Assembly (NCBI RefSeq): GCF_000187245.1
Contig: NC_027860.1
Location: 1,240,001 to 1,304,000 of the forward strand
Direction: 5' to 3'
Origin: Ogataea parapolymorpha DL-1
Taxonomy: Eukaryota > Ascomycota > Pichiomycetes > Pichiales > Pichiaceae
DNA length: 64,000 nucleotides
The position numbers and the translations under genes were made by a program. Positions 7,609-18,602 of this stretch are shown in pieces. How positions within the stretch are numbered: the stretch's first letter is position 1; every line of letters starts with the position of its first letter. The notes beneath the pieces are model-generated. The model ran no database searches, was not told the DNA's origin, and saw only the letters and a program-made list of their open reading frames with translations.

Positions 7609-10600
7609 ATGTCCGAGGTTCAAATTGATCAATCGGTGTTCCGCAAGAGACTCCATCTCTTGCAAAGGAACATTGCGAATGCACCTCAATTTGGTTCCAT
7701 TGCTGGTCTGTTGATCGCTGTTGGATCTAGTGACGATACCAATCCATACCAAAAGTCCACCGTTCTACATACCTGGCTTTTGGGATATGAGTTCCCGGCC
7801 ACCTTAATCTTTATTACTGGAAAGAAAGTTACGGTGTTGACCTCCGTTGGGAAATCGAAGTATTTGGAGCCCTTGAAAAGCTCCAGTGTCAATTTAAACA
7901 TTCTTGCGCGTACGAAGGACCCCGAGCACAACAAGAAACTGTTCGAGCAATTTGTGCAAGAGATGAAACAAAGCGGCAAGAAGCTTGGTGTGCTAGTCAA
8001 AGACAAGTATGCTGGTAAGTTTATGGACGAATGGAACGCAATCTGGGAGGGAGAGAAAAACGACTTCGAGCTCGTTGATTGCGCGGTTGGAGTTTCGTCT
8101 ACGCTTGAATCCAAGGATGAGGATGAACAAAGATGCTTGAGAACTGCCTCTAGAGCCTCAACAAATATGATGAGTTATTTTTCCGACGAAATGAGCAAGA
8201 TCATTGATGAGGAACTGGATGTTTCCAACTCCAAGCTGGTGGACCGAATCGAAAATAAGATCGATGATGCGAAATTCTTCAAAAATATGGAAACGGACAA
8301 ATCGATGAAGAAACTCGGTTCTGACTTCGATCTGAACAATCTGGACTGGTGCTACAAGCCTATTATTCAAAGCAATGGGAAGTATGAACTTAAGTTCTCG
8401 GTGGAGTCGACAGACGACAAACTCGGAGGGTCTGTGATCATGGCTTCGCTTGGTCTGAGATACAGAAGCTACTGCTCTAATGTTACTCGTACTTTCCTGA
8501 TTGGCCCATCGAAAGAGATGGAAAACAACTACGACTTCCTGCTCAAAGTGCAAGCCAAAGCACTTTCGCTTATGAAACATGGAGCAATTGCGAAAGATGT
8601 CTACAATAAAACTCTTGCGTTTATTGAGACTGAGAGACCAGATCTTGTGGAGAATTTCATGAAAAATATGGGCTCTTTGATGGGTATCGATTTCAGAGAC
8701 TCTACTGGTATCCTTAGTGCTAAGAACGAAAGACCATTGAGCGAGAATTCTGTTTACAACTTGGTCGTTGGTTTCAGCGGTTTATCCGATCCGAAGCTTG
8801 GAAGCTACGCACTCATGTTGGCAGACACTGTGAAAGTCACAGATGAAAACTCTATCGTTCTAACTGATTCTCCTAAACTTAGGAAAGAGGTTGCATTTTA
8901 TTTCGATGACGACGAAAGCACCCAAGTGAAGAAAGAGCTCGATGATATTAAGGTGAAATCTGAAAAGCCCGAAAAGCCTGATTTGAAGATCAACAACAAT
9001 GGCGTTAACACTCGTGTGCTCAAGGCAAAAATGAGGTCGGAACAAAAGAATTCCGATGAGGATCAAACTCAAATCCAGCAGGAAATTCAGAAGGAGTTGC
9101 ATGCTAAAAGACAAAAGGAAGGCTTGGATAGGTTCAATCCAGAAGACGCACAGGATGGGTCTGATAAGAGAGTAATTTTCAAAAAGTACGAATCTTATGT
9201 TCGCGAGTCGCAGATTCCAAGCAATGTTAGAGACCTCAAAATCCATATCGATTCTAAGAATCAGACAATTATACTTCCTATTTGTGGAAGACCGGTGCCT
9301 TTCCATATTAACGCTTTCAAAAATGGCTTAAAAACTGAGGAAGGAGAATACACACACCTGAAATTGAACTTCAACTCTCCGGGTGTCGCAGTCACAAAGA
9401 AGGAGGAGCTTCCTTATGAACCGGGTGAGGACAAACAATTCATTAGGAGTTTGACTTTCCGCTCAAAGGACAACGAGAGAATGAGCGAAGTTCTGAAGAA
9501 AATTACTGAAATGAAGAAGGATGCGGTTAAGAGAGAGTCGGAGAAGAGAGAGCAGGCGGATGTTGTGACTCAAGCTTCTCTGATTGAGGTCAATCGTCCA
9601 AAAAGATTAGATAACGTTTTTGTCAGACCTACTCCAGACACTAAGAGATTGCCTGGAAACATCACCATCCACCAAAATGGTATTAGATACCAATCTCTTG
9701 GCAGAAACGATCAAAGGGTGGATATTCTCTTCTCCAACATTAAGCATCTGTTTTTCCAATCCTGCAAAGGAGAGTTGTTGGTCATCATTCACTGTCATTT
9801 GAAAACACCAATCATGATTGGAAAGAAGAAGACTTACGATGTTCAGTTCTACAGGGAAGCTTCTGACATCACCGTTGACGAGACAGGTAACAGAAAGAGA
9901 AAATACCGTTATGGAGACGAAGATGAGTTAGAACAGGAGCAGGAAGAGCGAAGACGGAAAGCTGCTTTGGACAAGGAATTTAAAGGGTTTGCCGAGCAAA
10001 TTGCAGATGCATCCAATGGTTTGGTTGATCTCGACATTCCCTTCAGAGAGCTTGGGTTCCAAGGTGTGCCTTCTAGATCTGCTGTGATGTGTCTCCCAAC
10101 CAGAGACTGTTTAGTGCAACTGATTGATCTACCGTTTTTGGTCATCACTTTAGAGGAGATCGAAATCGCACACTTGGAGAGAGTTCAATTCGGCCTCAAG
10201 AATTTCGATCTAGTGTTTGTCTTCAAAGACTTTAGCAGACCCGTCGTTCATATCTCAACAATCCCAATGGAGTTGCTTGAAGATGTCAAGGCTTGGCTTA
10301 CTGACGTGGATATTCCGTACAGCGAAGGTACTGTTAATTTGAACTGGACCACAATCATGAAGACTATTCAAGCTGACCCTTACCAATTCTTTGTGGACGG
10401 AGGGTGGTCGTTCTTGACGGGAAGTGGTGATTCGGACAATGATAGCGAGGAAGATGAACAAGAGTCTGATTTCAATCCTTCCGACGACAATCCTGAGGAC
10501 GAAGATGTCGATTCCGAGGAGGACTACAGTGCAGAAGAGGAAGGTGATAATGAGAGCGATTTCGAGGATGATGACGAAGAAAGTATTGCCGAAAGTGACA

Positions 10601-10629
10601 ACATTTCTGAAGAGGAGTTTAGCGATTAA
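7609..10629 (+). CDS. SPT16: FACT complex large subunit SPT16
   Basis: Spt16 pairs with Pob3 to form FACT, which takes apart and rebuilds nucleosomes during transcription and replication. The 1006-residue protein has the full layout. An aminopeptidase-like (catalytically dead) N-terminal domain spans about residues 1-430. The dimerisation segment follows. A PH-like middle domain (about 660-930) includes [14 protein letters not shown] and [15 protein letters not shown]. The strongly acidic C-terminal tail (from about 945, ending EEEFSD) binds H2A-H2B. The ATG at 7609 (MSEVQIDQ) sits in good context. The upstream 43 in-frame codons lack an ATG. It ends 27 bp from the MEC1 stop, in convergent orientation. 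Confidence 0.95.
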   Translation: MSEVQIDQSVFRKRLHLLQRNIANAPQFGSIAGLLIAVGSSDDTNPYQKSTVLHTWLLGYEFPATLIFITGKKVTVLTSVGKSKYLEPLKSSSVNLNILARTKDPEHNKKLFEQFVQEMKQSGKKLGVLVKDKYAGKFMDEWNAIWEGEKNDFELVDCAVGVSSTLESKDEDEQRCLRTASRASTNMMSYFSDEMSKIIDEELDVSNSKLVDRIENKIDDAKFFKNMETDKSMKKLGSDFDLNNLDWCYKPIIQSNGKYELKFSVESTDDKLGGSVIMASLGLRYRSYCSNVTRTFLIGPSKEMENNYDFLLKVQAKALSLMKHGAIAKDVYNKTLAFIETERPDLVENFMKNMGSLMGIDFRDSTGILSAKNERPLSENSVYNLVVGFSGLSDPKLGSYALMLADTVKVTDENSIVLTDSPKLRKEVAFYFDDDESTQVKKELDDIKVKSEKPEKPDLKINNNGVNTRVLKAKMRSEQKNSDEDQTQIQQEIQKELHAKRQKEGLDRFNPEDAQDGSDKRVIFKKYESYVRESQIPSNVRDLKIHIDSKNQTIILPICGRPVPFHINAFKNGLKTEEGEYTHLKLNFNSPGVAVTKKEELPYEPGEDKQFIRSLTFRSKDNERMSEVLKKITEMKKDAVKRESEKREQADVVTQASLIEVNRPKRLDNVFVRPTPDTKRLPGNITIHQNGIRYQSLGRNDQRVDILFSNIKHLFFQSCKGELLVIIHCHLKTPIMIGKKKTYDVQFYREASDITVDETGNRKRKYRYGDEDELEQEQEERRRKAALDKEFKGFAEQIADASNGLVDLDIPFRELGFQGVPSRSAVMCLPTRDCLVQLIDLPFLVITLEEIEIAHLERVQFGLKNFDLVFVFKDFSRPVVHISTIPMELLEDVKAWLTDVDIPYSEGTVNLNWTTIMKTIQADPYQFFVDGGWSFLTGSGDSDNDSEEDEQESDFNPSDDNPEDEDVDSEEDYSAEEEGDNESDFEDDDEESIAESDNISEEEFSD

Positions 10630-10656
10630 GTAACATTAAATCAGTATATTATGCGA

Positions 10657-13600
10657 TCATAAAAATGGCATCCAGCCAATATACATTTGTGACAAGTTTT
10701 CCACTGACGTTGCTTGTTGGATCACTGCGTCAACATGGGCCACTACCGAAACTGACAGCCCTCCGCTGTCTTTCGCGCCCGTGTCCAAATCTTTTGGATC
10801 AAGAATTCCTTTGATTTTTCTTCTGATGGTATCCATAGCGACCTGCGGTTGCAAGCCCTTTGAATCAGTCTCTTCTGTAGACCTGCGTTTTTTGTGTTTC
10901 ACCTTCCAATCCATGATTGGATCGTATAAGAAGGTTTCGAGGACGTTCATGAGGCTATTCTCGTTTTGTCGAATGATCTTCATTGTCACCTCACAAGTCT
11001 TCCTAAAAGTTCCTTCATATCCAGTGACTCCCATCGCTGCCGTCATGTTCTGTGTAAGACGGAACGGCACACGCTCTGGAACGGCAAGTTTCTTTCCCTT
11101 GTCGAACAAACAATCAAAATCCACATGCAATATTTGACCAGATAACTCGCTCAACATAATGTTGTCACCATGTCGGTCACCCATGCCCACCAGGTATCCG
11201 ACAATCGACATAACTGCACACGTTTTGACATAATCGTTGCGACATTGGTACCAATTCACAGGATTAGGAAATTGATCCTGGAACCAAATTTGGAGCACTG
11301 GTTGGTACATGCGCAACAATTTCTGGAAATTGTGCATTTTCTCACCGACAGAAAGATCCTCCTTCAATAACTGCTTGATCTTTCCAAAGTCCACGGTTAT
11401 TCCCTGTCTTTGGAGGTAAGTCAACATGATATCCCTCATAGTCCGTACGTTATCAACCCATTCGATCAGACCCATTGTCTCATTCAACGGCACGACTGCA
11501 TAGTTTTTGATGGTCAGATTTCTTTTGTCTGCTTCAGCATCAAGCTTCAGCAATCTGTCCATCACGGTTGTAAACTCCATAAGTTTGGCGTCTTTTCGCA
11601 AATCGTCATGAGGTTTGCAAAGAATGCTGTACCTGCGACCATCAGTACCCGTGATGTACAATCTTCTAGGTCGCTGCATGGAAGATAGGATGCTCACTTT
11701 AGCGTCGAAATTTCTAAATGCAATGAATTTATCGACTTGATAATTGTTTGACTTCCTCAGCACATTGTTATTCAGTCCTGTGGCAAGCAGTTTCTGGAAG
11801 TTGACTCTAATTGGAATTGCCAACGCTCTGCACTCCTGGTTCTCTGGGTATGAAAATCTTAGTTCTGAGTACAAATGCATTTTTGTTCTTTTCTGTCTGC
11901 TGATGTCTGCTTGACATACTCCTTTAAGCGCCTCGAGGAGTTGGAATGCTGAGTACACTTGCTTTGACAGCGTCGCATTCTTGTTATTTTGTAGAGTTTC
12001 GCATATCTGTTTCCCACGTTGGGCCCTTTCTGGTGAAGTAGATTGAACCTGTGCATACACTGAGTATAAGACAACCTCCGGATATGCTTTGGCCAATTGG
12101 GTAATAACATTCAAGATTACAAGTTCGGTCTCAGAGTCACCGTGGACCATCCGAGAGATGAGCTGCGAAAGGACAGTATACCACTTGTAAATTGGTAGCT
12201 CGTTCTTAGATGCTGCCACTTTCACAAATTTGAGAATACTCGAATAATTATCTCTCCTCCTAGCATAGATGGTTTCATGGGAGTACCCTGTCAGCTCACT
12301 TGCGTTCTGATACTTGGCAAAATAGTCTAACCAAATTGTAACCGCTTTAGGAAGAACCTCAAACACATAATCATTAGAAAAAGCAGCAGATCGAATGTAT
12401 GCTTTTATGATGTTGAATTCCAGGTCTCCATAGAAATCTTTTTCTGGTTTTTTCAATCCTGGAGTCTCCACAGCTTGAGCATCAAGTAGTTTGTTGTAAT
12501 AGCGGCCCAAATAGTACTGTGGTTTTCCACTAACATGGTCCAGAGCAGCAGCAGCCTCGTATCCTTTTATAATTTCATCAGAGCTTCCATTAGCCGATTG
12601 TTCCAGCCAATCCGTGTATGTGAGTTGAATCTCCGGTGAATTGCGAGGCTTCGCCATTCCTAGTAGGCTTTTAATTATTTTCAGCGCTTGGCTGTGGTCG
12701 CCTTGAGCCCAAAGCAATTTAGCAAATTCCAAGTTAACCATTAGTTCCGACGAAGTACCAATGAATAGTGCATTTGTAATACTTTTCGTTGCGAGATCGT
12801 ATTTTCCGGCTTCTCGCAGAAATTGAGATCCCTGCACCATCGTGTCGCCCAGAAAAGCGCGGACAACAGCCTGAGGATGCAATTTCTCTATCGATTTGCG
12901 AAGTGAGTGAATCTTCCAATTGATTTTAAAATCTTTGGTGGAGTTCTTAGCCCTTAATTGTAGCAAATCCATACAATTCTGTAATCTCTGCTTGTTCTCC
13001 ACAAAAACTAGTGATCTGAAGTCATACAAGCAATGAAGCATGACCATGTAACTTGAGATTTTCGAAGGGGATATCTCGCGTGAAACTGACAGTGAAGTTC
13101 CTAGGTGCGTGATAGCATTAAAGATATGCTCGTCGCAAGCCGGCAAGTTGTTTTCACTTAAGGTAATCAAGCCTCGAGCAAACTCATAATAAATAGACAA
13201 TGACGAACCAGGAGATGTTATGGAGGAAAATTCTTGTGAATGGGAAACCCATCTCTTGAGTTCCTCGAGCTGACCGCTGAAGATGGAGGCTTGTAATCCG
13301 CATACAACCCAATCCTTTGTAGGCTCGAATTCTTGTATTGATGACTCGACTTCACGAAGCTTGGAAAGCACCTGATCATATTCACAATGATCATCAAGAC
13401 ATCTCAGAAAAGAGGTAATTGAATCTAGTTGCCGATCATTATTGTCCCCGTAATCAATTTCGGTGAGTGCAGCTAGAGATTCTTGCGTGACTCTCCAATC
13501 TTCAGAATACTGAAATTGAAGAAGCTTATCATTCAGACTTTCTGTCGAAAACTTTTTGAGAACTCCCTGTAAAGCATCCGTATCGTTTATTTCGGCATAC

Positions 13601-16600
13601 ATGTGTCGAATCGTGGTGAAAAATTCATCTTTGTCCATTTTGTTGTGGGCATAACTCTGCTCTAAGTTGAATATTGCTCGTTCATAGGAGTTGCACTGGG
13701 CGGTGCGTTTAGCCAAAAGTTCAGACGGAAGCAAAGAAAGAAAGCTCTCAATCTTCTTCCGTTCGTCCACATAGTTACCTTGAAGGTATTTCTTATCTCT
13801 TTTCCTTTCAGAAACCCATTCTCGAAAGTAGTCAACAATGGAGAATACTGTCCTATAACACGATTTAAGGCTCTCAATGGCCGAATCATTGGAGAGGAGC
13901 TCCAAATCTTCATTCAACACTGTAATCATCTCGATCTCGATATCAGCCTTGATCCTATCATCGCCATACACAATCATCATGAGGGCTGTATAAGGCAGCA
14001 AGAACTCAGCAATAGATAGATCCTGGTCTTTAATAATAACGGAACACGTTGCAAATATAGCTTTGGCATATTTCGGTAATTTTCGAACATCCTCAGATCT
14101 ATGAAGCAGGTCTTCGGTGAACTCACGAATCCAGAATGAATGTTTTTTGGTATTCTTATAGCAAGGATAAGTTAGCGCCATATAACCATAAGAATTTTTC
14201 ATATAACGCGAAACCAGTAGGGGACGAAGAACTGTTTGAGATAGGTTGTTCAATTTAGCCCAAACAAGACTTTCAGGAGCTTCCTTGCTTTGAATGTTTT
14301 CAGGGGTGAAGTCAAGAATTTTCAAGTACTCCTGCATCGAGTATGCCAGAAATAGCTGCTTTTGGGGATCTGTAGAGGCGACAAATGCTTTGACAAGGAT
14401 GTTGTTCAAGAAATACACAGAAAACTCCGCCATCTCTCTGTGATTGCCCAAATTGGACACTAGAATTATTCTCTTGTAGGCCCTATTGAAACTATGTCCA
14501 ACCTTTGTGAGATCCAGTGCACCCAAGCACGCCAGAACTTCAGCACATTTGCGCGGAATCTCGGTGTTAGTCATAGAGAATTTGTTGGAAACAGCCATGA
14601 TATGTGCAAGAAGAGATGAAAACAACGGCAATAACCGAGAGTCGTTGAGATATGTTTTGTGAATTTCAAGTTGATGAGAGTCAAGGAAATTCTTGAAGTC
14701 ATCAAGCACCTGTAACACAACCCACTTGTTATCCGCCTGAAATCTCCTATCAAATTCGACAAGAATATTATGGTTCTTGATATCATATTTGTTCGTGATA
14801 TTGTCGAAATCGCTGATCAACGACAGAGAATAAATATAAGAAGGATGTTCTTTTATAACCTTAGGATCCTTTTCGAGAATCGTCATAAGAATATTTCGTG
14901 CAATATTCTTACATTTGATGTTGAAGAACTTGTATTTCTGAATAAGGTACGAAATGAGCAAGTCAACAATGATGGATAACGGAGAGTAGTCCAGGTTCGA
15001 AACAAGAACATGCAAGCACTCCAGACTTTCTAGTTGGAGCTCTGGAGATTCAAGAGCAATTTGCAAGCAGGTCATTATTTGAGAGAGGCATGTTTGGAAA
15101 CTGGTTGATATTTCCGCAATGCAACGGATTGCACGGATTGCCTGGACTTTAAGTAAGTAAGGCCTGCTACCCCTATGATCATATATGATAGCCGAGAACG
15201 ATTGAGCAATACCCAGAATCATCAAATCCATTTCTTTGTTTAGAAAGCTATCATCATCGCTCACAGACATGTCTCCAATGTGACGAGACATGCAGGCATA
15301 CAGTATGGCATTTCTGATTCGTGGTTTCATTTTTTCTGAATTGTAGAGACTCAGCAACTCCCAGATGAGATCCATGACGCGGCACTCACTAATGAGTATT
15401 CGTAAATTCATTCCTTTATATTTTGGATTTGATAAGGCCACTATTTTGATGATCTTACTAGCATCAATGTTCTCATCAGCAGTCAACAATATAGCCAGAA
15501 CCTTTTCAATGTGGCTTGTTACAAGTTGCGATCTAGTCTTGCCGACCTGTCCAGCAATAAATCCTATGTGATCTTCGGAAAAGGATTGAATGAAAAGCGG
15601 AACAGTAAATTCCATCACCCTGTTGAGGAATACATCGACGTCCATCTTGATACAATCGCAAAAGATTCTGAGCATGTTTGGGTGTGTGTTCCTTTTTTGG
15701 ATAAGTTCATAGCTTATCAATGGGATAAAAGGCTCAACCAATTTCCAAGCTGTTAATTTTTTGGTGGAAGCGACAAGACGTAATTCATGAAAGGAAAGAT
15801 TTGATCTAAACTGGTCACTGTCGCCCATGTACTGTATTAAGTGATTGAGCATGACATATTGCTTTCCCTCAAGATGACTGATCATAATAAGCTCGCCCCA
15901 AGACATGATGATACCTTCGAAAAGATATGCCGTTTTTCTCGATATCTTGAACATGCTTAAGTATTTCAACACGATGTCAAAATCAGACTCATATTGATCA
16001 TCCTCAGTGGATAAGAGAAGAAGCGGGAAAATTTTAACAGTTAGAAGACGAATCTCTCGAACCACGCTAATAAAACAAGCTTCAAGAAATCTCCAAAGTT
16101 TGACAGAATGTTTCAGCGAAGGTGGACGGAACGAGCAAAACATACGGCGAAGAGCGATGAGTATGGACACGATCAGCTGCTCATCATTCAATGATGCTGG
16201 GTCTGAAATAAAGGATTCGATAAGTATGGTGAATGCAGATTCGATTTCTGGACGAGAATCAATAGATGGCCTCTTCGGATCGACTGTATCAAGCAAATAT
16301 ATGGTTTTATCTGGAGCATAATCACATTTGCGGCATATTTTGCTTTTGAAATCATAATCCTCAGCTACCAAGCAAGCATACCTGCCAATCGCAGTAACCA
16401 TGCAGATTTTTCCCAGCTGTGTGCTGCTAATGGCATCAAACTGGCCATTTTTTTTTGCGCTCTTGAGTTTGGAGATCCAATTTTTAAGTTTAGAATCGGA
16501 GATGGTGCTTTGCGAAACGTAAGAGCTCGAAGTCAAATCAACAATTTCAAGGCTTTTTTCATGATCTAAAGCCAGAGTCTCCTTTCCCTTTAGATTTCGG

Positions 16601-17880
16601 TCAGTCGAATCGATCAAATTGATCATTGACTTGGAGTTTGTCAACGATAATAACATGTCCAGATCGGGCTCTAACACATCTTCTAAGGCGCAAAGAAGAA
16701 GCTTGTTTCGCAGCAAGTGTAGCCTCTCATTTGAGAAGGATCTGAACGCTATTTCGTAAGACCTCAAATAATGGGCTTCGAGTGTAGAGCGGCTTCCTGT
16801 GTTGTCTATCTTGCCAACTTTCACATTCAATATGAGGAGTATGTTGATTACAATAAATAAATCAGGGCCTAGATTGGATTGCATCTTGTCAACATATGCC
16901 AACTTTTCGGTAGTAATTGCGAGCTTATTCCAGAAATAACACAAAGTGTCCATTTCTTTGCATTTGATAAATAGCTTCATCAAAATTGCAGCGAGAGTCG
17001 ATTGTAGTTTAGGAAACCGCGAAAGTAAAGGCCAGTTGAGTAAATCCCTACACTTGAACAATAATTGTTCCAGACGAGTGTGTTGTAAAAACTCATCATC
17101 AAAAGTGTAGCTTCCGGTAGATTGTAACAGAGTGGCGTATAGCACATCAAACTTGGCAGCAATCATGTCCACTGACGTCTGTGACAGAATATCTGATGTG
17201 TCTCCAGACTCATCGCTGCTAAACTTCAAATTCACAACCACGTTATCCATACAGAACCAAAGCCGACCAATAAACGTCTCCATCGTGAATGTGTTTTGCG
17301 AGTGAAGTAACAAAGCGTTTTCAAGTGAAACATCAAGAAGGACTTGAAGAATGCGTGTAGAAATGCTCAATCTGGAGAATCTGTAATCGTTGGTAGTGGT
17401 GATATAATTCAAATCAACTGGCTTTGAGGCGGTCGAGTTGGTTACGCTCTCAAGTACATAGTTCAAATTGTCATTGAGTGATTCAATCAGCTCTGCCTTT
17501 ATTAGGTCCAAGTGCAAGCTGGAGGCCAGCCTTCCTCTGTACTGATCGTTGATGATTCGTTTCAATGACTCAGTTGCCTTCTGTGCTAACTCCGAACCGT
17601 GGTATCGCGCATCGTAAAAATACATGAAACCATTCACGACGGCCTTGTACCTGTTGTTCTCAAAAAGTAAGGATGGGCTTCTTGACGTGAGCAAATGGAT
17701 TGCTTGAAAAATCTTGATCACCACCTCTTGTTCTTCATGGGATAGAGATCTTTTCGAGTATGCTGGTAGAACGCTATTGAGGAGTGCATTTAACGAATTT
17801 GAGTCCTGAGTCTTACCCTCCGATTGCTGACGTAGCAGCGTATCTAAGACTGAAGACAGTTGTCGAGTCTGATCGGACAT
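10657..17880 (-). CDS. MEC1: Checkpoint kinase MEC1 (ATR family)
   Basis: This giant 2407-residue PI3K-like kinase is close to the roughly 2370 of baker's-yeast Mec1. Most of it is helical HEAT/FAT repeats. The kinase domain lies in the last 330 residues: the ATP-binding lysine in YSILCKPHDDLRKD, the catalytic loop GMGDRHGDNIML, and the metal-binding HVDFDCLF. The C-terminus is a FATC motif, LSQMYIGWMPFL, typical of Mec1/ATR rather than Tel1. Mec1 with Ddc2 senses RPA-coated single-stranded DNA. The ATG at 17880 (MSDQTRQL) is the first in frame; the extension upstream begins only with TTG. A second ATG five bases upstream opens a short overlapping uORF. Confidence 0.94.
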   Translation of the reverse strand: MSDQTRQLSSVLDTLLRQQSEGKTQDSNSLNALLNSVLPAYSKRSLSHEEQEVVIKIFQAIHLLTSRSPSLLFENNRYKAVVNGFMYFYDARYHGSELAQKATESLKRIINDQYRGRLASSLHLDLIKAELIESLNDNLNYVLESVTNSTASKPVDLNYITTTNDYRFSRLSISTRILQVLLDVSLENALLLHSQNTFTMETFIGRLWFCMDNVVVNLKFSSDESGDTSDILSQTSVDMIAAKFDVLYATLLQSTGSYTFDDEFLQHTRLEQLLFKCRDLLNWPLLSRFPKLQSTLAAILMKLFIKCKEMDTLCYFWNKLAITTEKLAYVDKMQSNLGPDLFIVINILLILNVKVGKIDNTGSRSTLEAHYLRSYEIAFRSFSNERLHLLRNKLLLCALEDVLEPDLDMLLSLTNSKSMINLIDSTDRNLKGKETLALDHEKSLEIVDLTSSSYVSQSTISDSKLKNWISKLKSAKKNGQFDAISSTQLGKICMVTAIGRYACLVAEDYDFKSKICRKCDYAPDKTIYLLDTVDPKRPSIDSRPEIESAFTILIESFISDPASLNDEQLIVSILIALRRMFCSFRPPSLKHSVKLWRFLEACFISVVREIRLLTVKIFPLLLLSTEDDQYESDFDIVLKYLSMFKISRKTAYLFEGIIMSWGELIMISHLEGKQYVMLNHLIQYMGDSDQFRSNLSFHELRLVASTKKLTAWKLVEPFIPLISYELIQKRNTHPNMLRIFCDCIKMDVDVFLNRVMEFTVPLFIQSFSEDHIGFIAGQVGKTRSQLVTSHIEKVLAILLTADENIDASKIIKIVALSNPKYKGMNLRILISECRVMDLIWELLSLYNSEKMKPRIRNAILYACMSRHIGDMSVSDDDSFLNKEMDLMILGIAQSFSAIIYDHRGSRPYLLKVQAIRAIRCIAEISTSFQTCLSQIMTCLQIALESPELQLESLECLHVLVSNLDYSPLSIIVDLLISYLIQKYKFFNIKCKNIARNILMTILEKDPKVIKEHPSYIYSLSLISDFDNITNKYDIKNHNILVEFDRRFQADNKWVVLQVLDDFKNFLDSHQLEIHKTYLNDSRLLPLFSSLLAHIMAVSNKFSMTNTEIPRKCAEVLACLGALDLTKVGHSFNRAYKRIILVSNLGNHREMAEFSVYFLNNILVKAFVASTDPQKQLFLAYSMQEYLKILDFTPENIQSKEAPESLVWAKLNNLSQTVLRPLLVSRYMKNSYGYMALTYPCYKNTKKHSFWIREFTEDLLHRSEDVRKLPKYAKAIFATCSVIIKDQDLSIAEFLLPYTALMMIVYGDDRIKADIEIEMITVLNEDLELLSNDSAIESLKSCYRTVFSIVDYFREWVSERKRDKKYLQGNYVDERKKIESFLSLLPSELLAKRTAQCNSYERAIFNLEQSYAHNKMDKDEFFTTIRHMYAEINDTDALQGVLKKFSTESLNDKLLQFQYSEDWRVTQESLAALTEIDYGDNNDRQLDSITSFLRCLDDHCEYDQVLSKLREVESSIQEFEPTKDWVVCGLQASIFSGQLEELKRWVSHSQEFSSITSPGSSLSIYYEFARGLITLSENNLPACDEHIFNAITHLGTSLSVSREISPSKISSYMVMLHCLYDFRSLVFVENKQRLQNCMDLLQLRAKNSTKDFKINWKIHSLRKSIEKLHPQAVVRAFLGDTMVQGSQFLREAGKYDLATKSITNALFIGTSSELMVNLEFAKLLWAQGDHSQALKIIKSLLGMAKPRNSPEIQLTYTDWLEQSANGSSDEIIKGYEAAAALDHVSGKPQYYLGRYYNKLLDAQAVETPGLKKPEKDFYGDLEFNIIKAYIRSAAFSNDYVFEVLPKAVTIWLDYFAKYQNASELTGYSHETIYARRRDNYSSILKFVKVAASKNELPIYKWYTVLSQLISRMVHGDSETELVILNVITQLAKAYPEVVLYSVYAQVQSTSPERAQRGKQICETLQNNKNATLSKQVYSAFQLLEALKGVCQADISRQKRTKMHLYSELRFSYPENQECRALAIPIRVNFQKLLATGLNNNVLRKSNNYQVDKFIAFRNFDAKVSILSSMQRPRRLYITGTDGRRYSILCKPHDDLRKDAKLMEFTTVMDRLLKLDAEADKRNLTIKNYAVVPLNETMGLIEWVDNVRTMRDIMLTYLQRQGITVDFGKIKQLLKEDLSVGEKMHNFQKLLRMYQPVLQIWFQDQFPNPVNWYQCRNDYVKTCAVMSIVGYLVGMGDRHGDNIMLSELSGQILHVDFDCLFDKGKKLAVPERVPFRLTQNMTAAMGVTGYEGTFRKTCEVTMKIIRQNENSLMNVLETFLYDPIMDWKVKHKKRRSTEETDSKGLQPQVAMDTIRRKIKGILDPKDLDTGAKDSGGLSVSVVAHVDAVIQQATSVENLSQMYIGWMPFL

Positions 17881-17885
17881 TTCAT
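17844..17885 (-). other. Overlapping 13-codon upstream ORF at the MEC1 start
   Basis: ATGAAATG places an upstream ATG (17883-17885) five bases before the MEC1 ATG, in another frame. It encodes MKCPIRLDNCLQS and stops at 17844-17846 inside the MEC1 coding region. Ribosomes that start at the first ATG would miss MEC1. The first ATG has a weak -3 base (T) and the second a G, so leaky scanning is likely. Whether it is used depends on the transcript start. Confidence 0.5.
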
Positions 17886-17928
17886 GGATCCCTTTTTTTA
17901 AACGGATATCCAAGAAAAAAAATAAGCT

Positions 17929-17934
17929 ACGCGT
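17929..17934. promoter_or_regulatory. MCB (ACGCGT) upstream of MEC1
   Basis: A perfect MCB lies 48 bp before the MEC1 ATG, in the 165-bp gap between MEC1 and CKS1. Confidence 0.5.
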
Positions 17935-18045
17935 TTTAATGAAGAAATTAAAATGTAGGATCTAGAAGTGTAGCTTTATTAAATAGATGGTGGTATTTTG
18001 CTAGTCATTCATAGCGGTATCGATGCAAAATGGCGGAACAAAGAG

Positions 18046-18357
18046 CTAGTTCTTGGCTCTTCTGAAAAGTAAAATATGAGGTTCTGGCGCATGGCAATCA
18101 TAGTGGGCCCAGCCCAAACTTTGAGTGATCCCAAGCTGCCCACGCCATTCCTCTTCTGTCAAGATCTTGAAAGTTCCATTTTCTGTGAAATAGTCACTAG
18201 GGATGAGCTTCAACAATTCCCTAGGCAGTGCGACGTGACGATATTCGTAGTGATCATCCGAGTATCTAGGAGAGTAGTAGTACTTCTCCCTAAATGAAAA
18301 AATACGCTCCTTCTCTTGTGGCGTCAGCTCTCTTGGCCTTGGCTGTGAGTAAGACAT
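18046..18357 (-). CDS. CKS1: Cyclin-dependent kinase regulatory subunit CKS1
   Basis: This is a compact 103-residue Cks protein. The family blocks are nearly complete: [18 protein letters not shown] (kinase- and phosphate-binding surface), [19 protein letters not shown], and the C-terminal [12 protein letters not shown]. Cks1 docks Cdk1 onto phosphorylated substrates and assists the proteasome and APC/C. There is no glutamine-rich tail like the one in baker's yeast. The start is the ATG at 18357 ([11 protein letters not shown]); the extension to 18390 begins with TTG. Divergent from HSL7 with 245 bp between, and upstream of MEC1 on the same strand. Confidence 0.94.
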   Translation of the reverse strand: MSYSQPRPRELTPQEKERIFSFREKYYYSPRYSDDHYEYRHVALPRELLKLIPSDYFTENGTFKILTEEEWRGQLGITQSLGWAHYDCHAPEPHILLFRRAKN

Positions 18358-18456
18358 TGAGAAAGACTCGTGTGCTTGTGTTTTCGTCAATTAATTTTCT
18401 ACCAAAAATTCTGTGCCGACCTCGTCGCGTCGATCGGCCGTGCCTACCGCCTACCA

Positions 18457-18465
18457 ACGCGAAAA
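18457..18465. promoter_or_regulatory. SCB-like ACGCGAAAA in the CKS1-HSL7 promoter
   Basis: ACGCGAAAA contains the CGCGAAA core bound by SBF (Swi4-Swi6) in yeasts and shares its first bases with the MCB. It lies about 140 bp before HSL7 and 100 bp before CKS1. Use as a G1/S element is inferred. Confidence 0.4.
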
Positions 18466-18602
18466 GAATTATGGCTGAAATTTCAATCTCACATATTGGC
18501 GCATACAATATATGCAAGGCATTATGAAACGAGATAAATATTAGCTTGCCAAATAATCTTCTTTTTTACAAACTGGTACATGACAAGACAGGCAGCGACC
18601 CC

